From Alteromonadaceae bacterium (GTDB lineage Bacteria > Pseudomonadota > Gammaproteobacteria > Pseudomonadales > Oleiphilaceae): a stretch of DNA of 41,908 nt. A program made the translations under genes and the position numbers. The notes beneath the pieces are model-generated. The model ran no database searches, was not told where the DNA came from, and worked only from the letters and a program-made list of their open reading frames with translations. The stretch's first letter is position 1. Every line of letters starts with the position of its first letter. This document shows positions 41,520 to 41,908 of the stretch, piece by piece. The stretch is from NCBI GenBank assembly GCA_013393545.1, contig JABXHG010000183.1, forward strand, positions 1-41,908, read 5' to 3'.

Positions 41520-41908
41520 TTATCGATGATCATCTGCGCTCAACAGGCGGCGCAGGGTTTGCAGGCTCTGCTCCAGCACCGGCGCTGCATCCTGTACCCG
41601 CGCAATGGTCAACAACCCCTCGTACAACGGCAGCAGCACCCGCGCCTGCGCTGGGTCAAAACCTTCCTCCTCCAGTAAGCGTGCCAGAAACGCTTCCATC
41701 CAGCGCATGTGGCGGGCAGCCAGGGCGTGAATAGCGGCGTTGGAATACATGAACTCGGCGGCAGCGTTATTGAACAGGCAACCGTTAAAATCCGGGCCTT
41801 CGCACATTGAACTCAGATCCCGAAACGGTGCCAGAATCCGCTCGATTCCCTCCCCCTCCAGCCGTTTTGCCTGAGCCTCCAGGTCGGCTTTAACCCGTTC
41901 ACTGGCGC
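41520..41908 (-). CDS. TetR/AcrR-family regulator, C-terminal part (5' end outside window)
   Basis: About 128 residues are visible and the N-terminal helix-turn-helix lies beyond the right edge. The helical ligand domain has GPDFNGCLFNNAAAEF, a sequence typical of TetR regulators of the YxaF/AcrR group that control redox or detoxification genes. The frame is open to the last base of the window. It sits directly upstream of the GST gene, so it may regulate or be co-transcribed with it. Confidence 0.8.
   Translation of the reverse strand, partial: ASERVKADLEAQAKRLEGEGIERILAPFRDLSSMCEGPDFNGCLFNNAAAEFMYSNAAIHALAARHMRWMEAFLARLLEEEGFDPAQARVLLPLYEGLLTIARVQDAAPVLEQSLQTLRRLLSADDHR

Overview
This 41.9 kb window is GC-rich bacterial chromosome. 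It most likely comes from a marine gammaproteobacterium of the Marinobacter type. That is an inference from the gene set: FadE-type acyl-CoA dehydrogenase, OmpW, choline-to-betaine genes, AhpC/AhpF, YebG with a LexA box, and ANR/FNR-type sites. No tRNA, rRNA, CRISPR array or intact insertion sequence was found.

Layout. 1-6.5 kb: 3' part of fadE, a GcvA-like LysR regulator, an EamA exporter, a succinyl-CoA:acetate-type CoA-transferase and OmpW. Three long hairpins sit in the gaps around the LysR gene. 6.5-13 kb: an RhlE-type RNA helicase, a membrane-anchored TlpA-like thioredoxin followed by DsbG, a YgjV-like membrane protein, then ahpF and ahpC on the minus strand. 13.2-18.8 kb: a complete tripartite RND efflux operon (TolC-type channel, lipoprotein adaptor, permease). 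18.8-24.2 kb: a divergent BCCT-like transporter and betI-betB-betA behind a perfect BetI operator palindrome. 24.2-27 kb: a decayed histone-deacetylase-family gene and the pta-ackA operon. 27.2-29.3 kb: an anthranilate/aminodeoxychorismate synthase-like pair. 29.3-34.6 kb: a YahK-like alcohol dehydrogenase, a GlxA-type regulator divergent from an isochorismatase-like hydrolase, an MFS transporter, a small membrane protein and a LysE-type exporter. 34.7-41.9 kb is more mosaic and more AT-rich: racemase, GrpB-family protein, unknown membrane proteins, SOS gene yebG, a HigBA-like toxin-antitoxin pair, at least three decayed gene fragments, a small kinase, a RhtB-type exporter, a MarR regulator divergent from a membrane protein, a GST, and a TetR regulator cut by the window end.

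How the genes work together. FadE, the CoA-transferase and Pta-AckA all feed or drain the acetyl-CoA/acetate pool. BetA and BetB make glycine betaine from choline, with BetI as the choline-responsive repressor. AhpC and AhpF form a peroxide-reducing pair, each with its own OxyR-type promoter of identical geometry. TlpA-like protein and DsbG act on periplasmic disulfides.

The most notable observations are these. (1) A family of hairpins has exactly 53-nt related loops, but unrelated outer stems that remain fully or nearly fully paired. (2) An amber codon replaces the conserved Trp codon just after the resolving cysteine of AhpC, and the rest of the normal C-terminal tail is still intact behind it. 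(3) ahpC and ahpF have twin OxyR promoters. (4) Two ANR/FNR boxes precede ompW, one at the class II activator position. (5) The 36.8-38.5 kb stretch is a patch of gene remnants around yebG and a toxin-antitoxin module.
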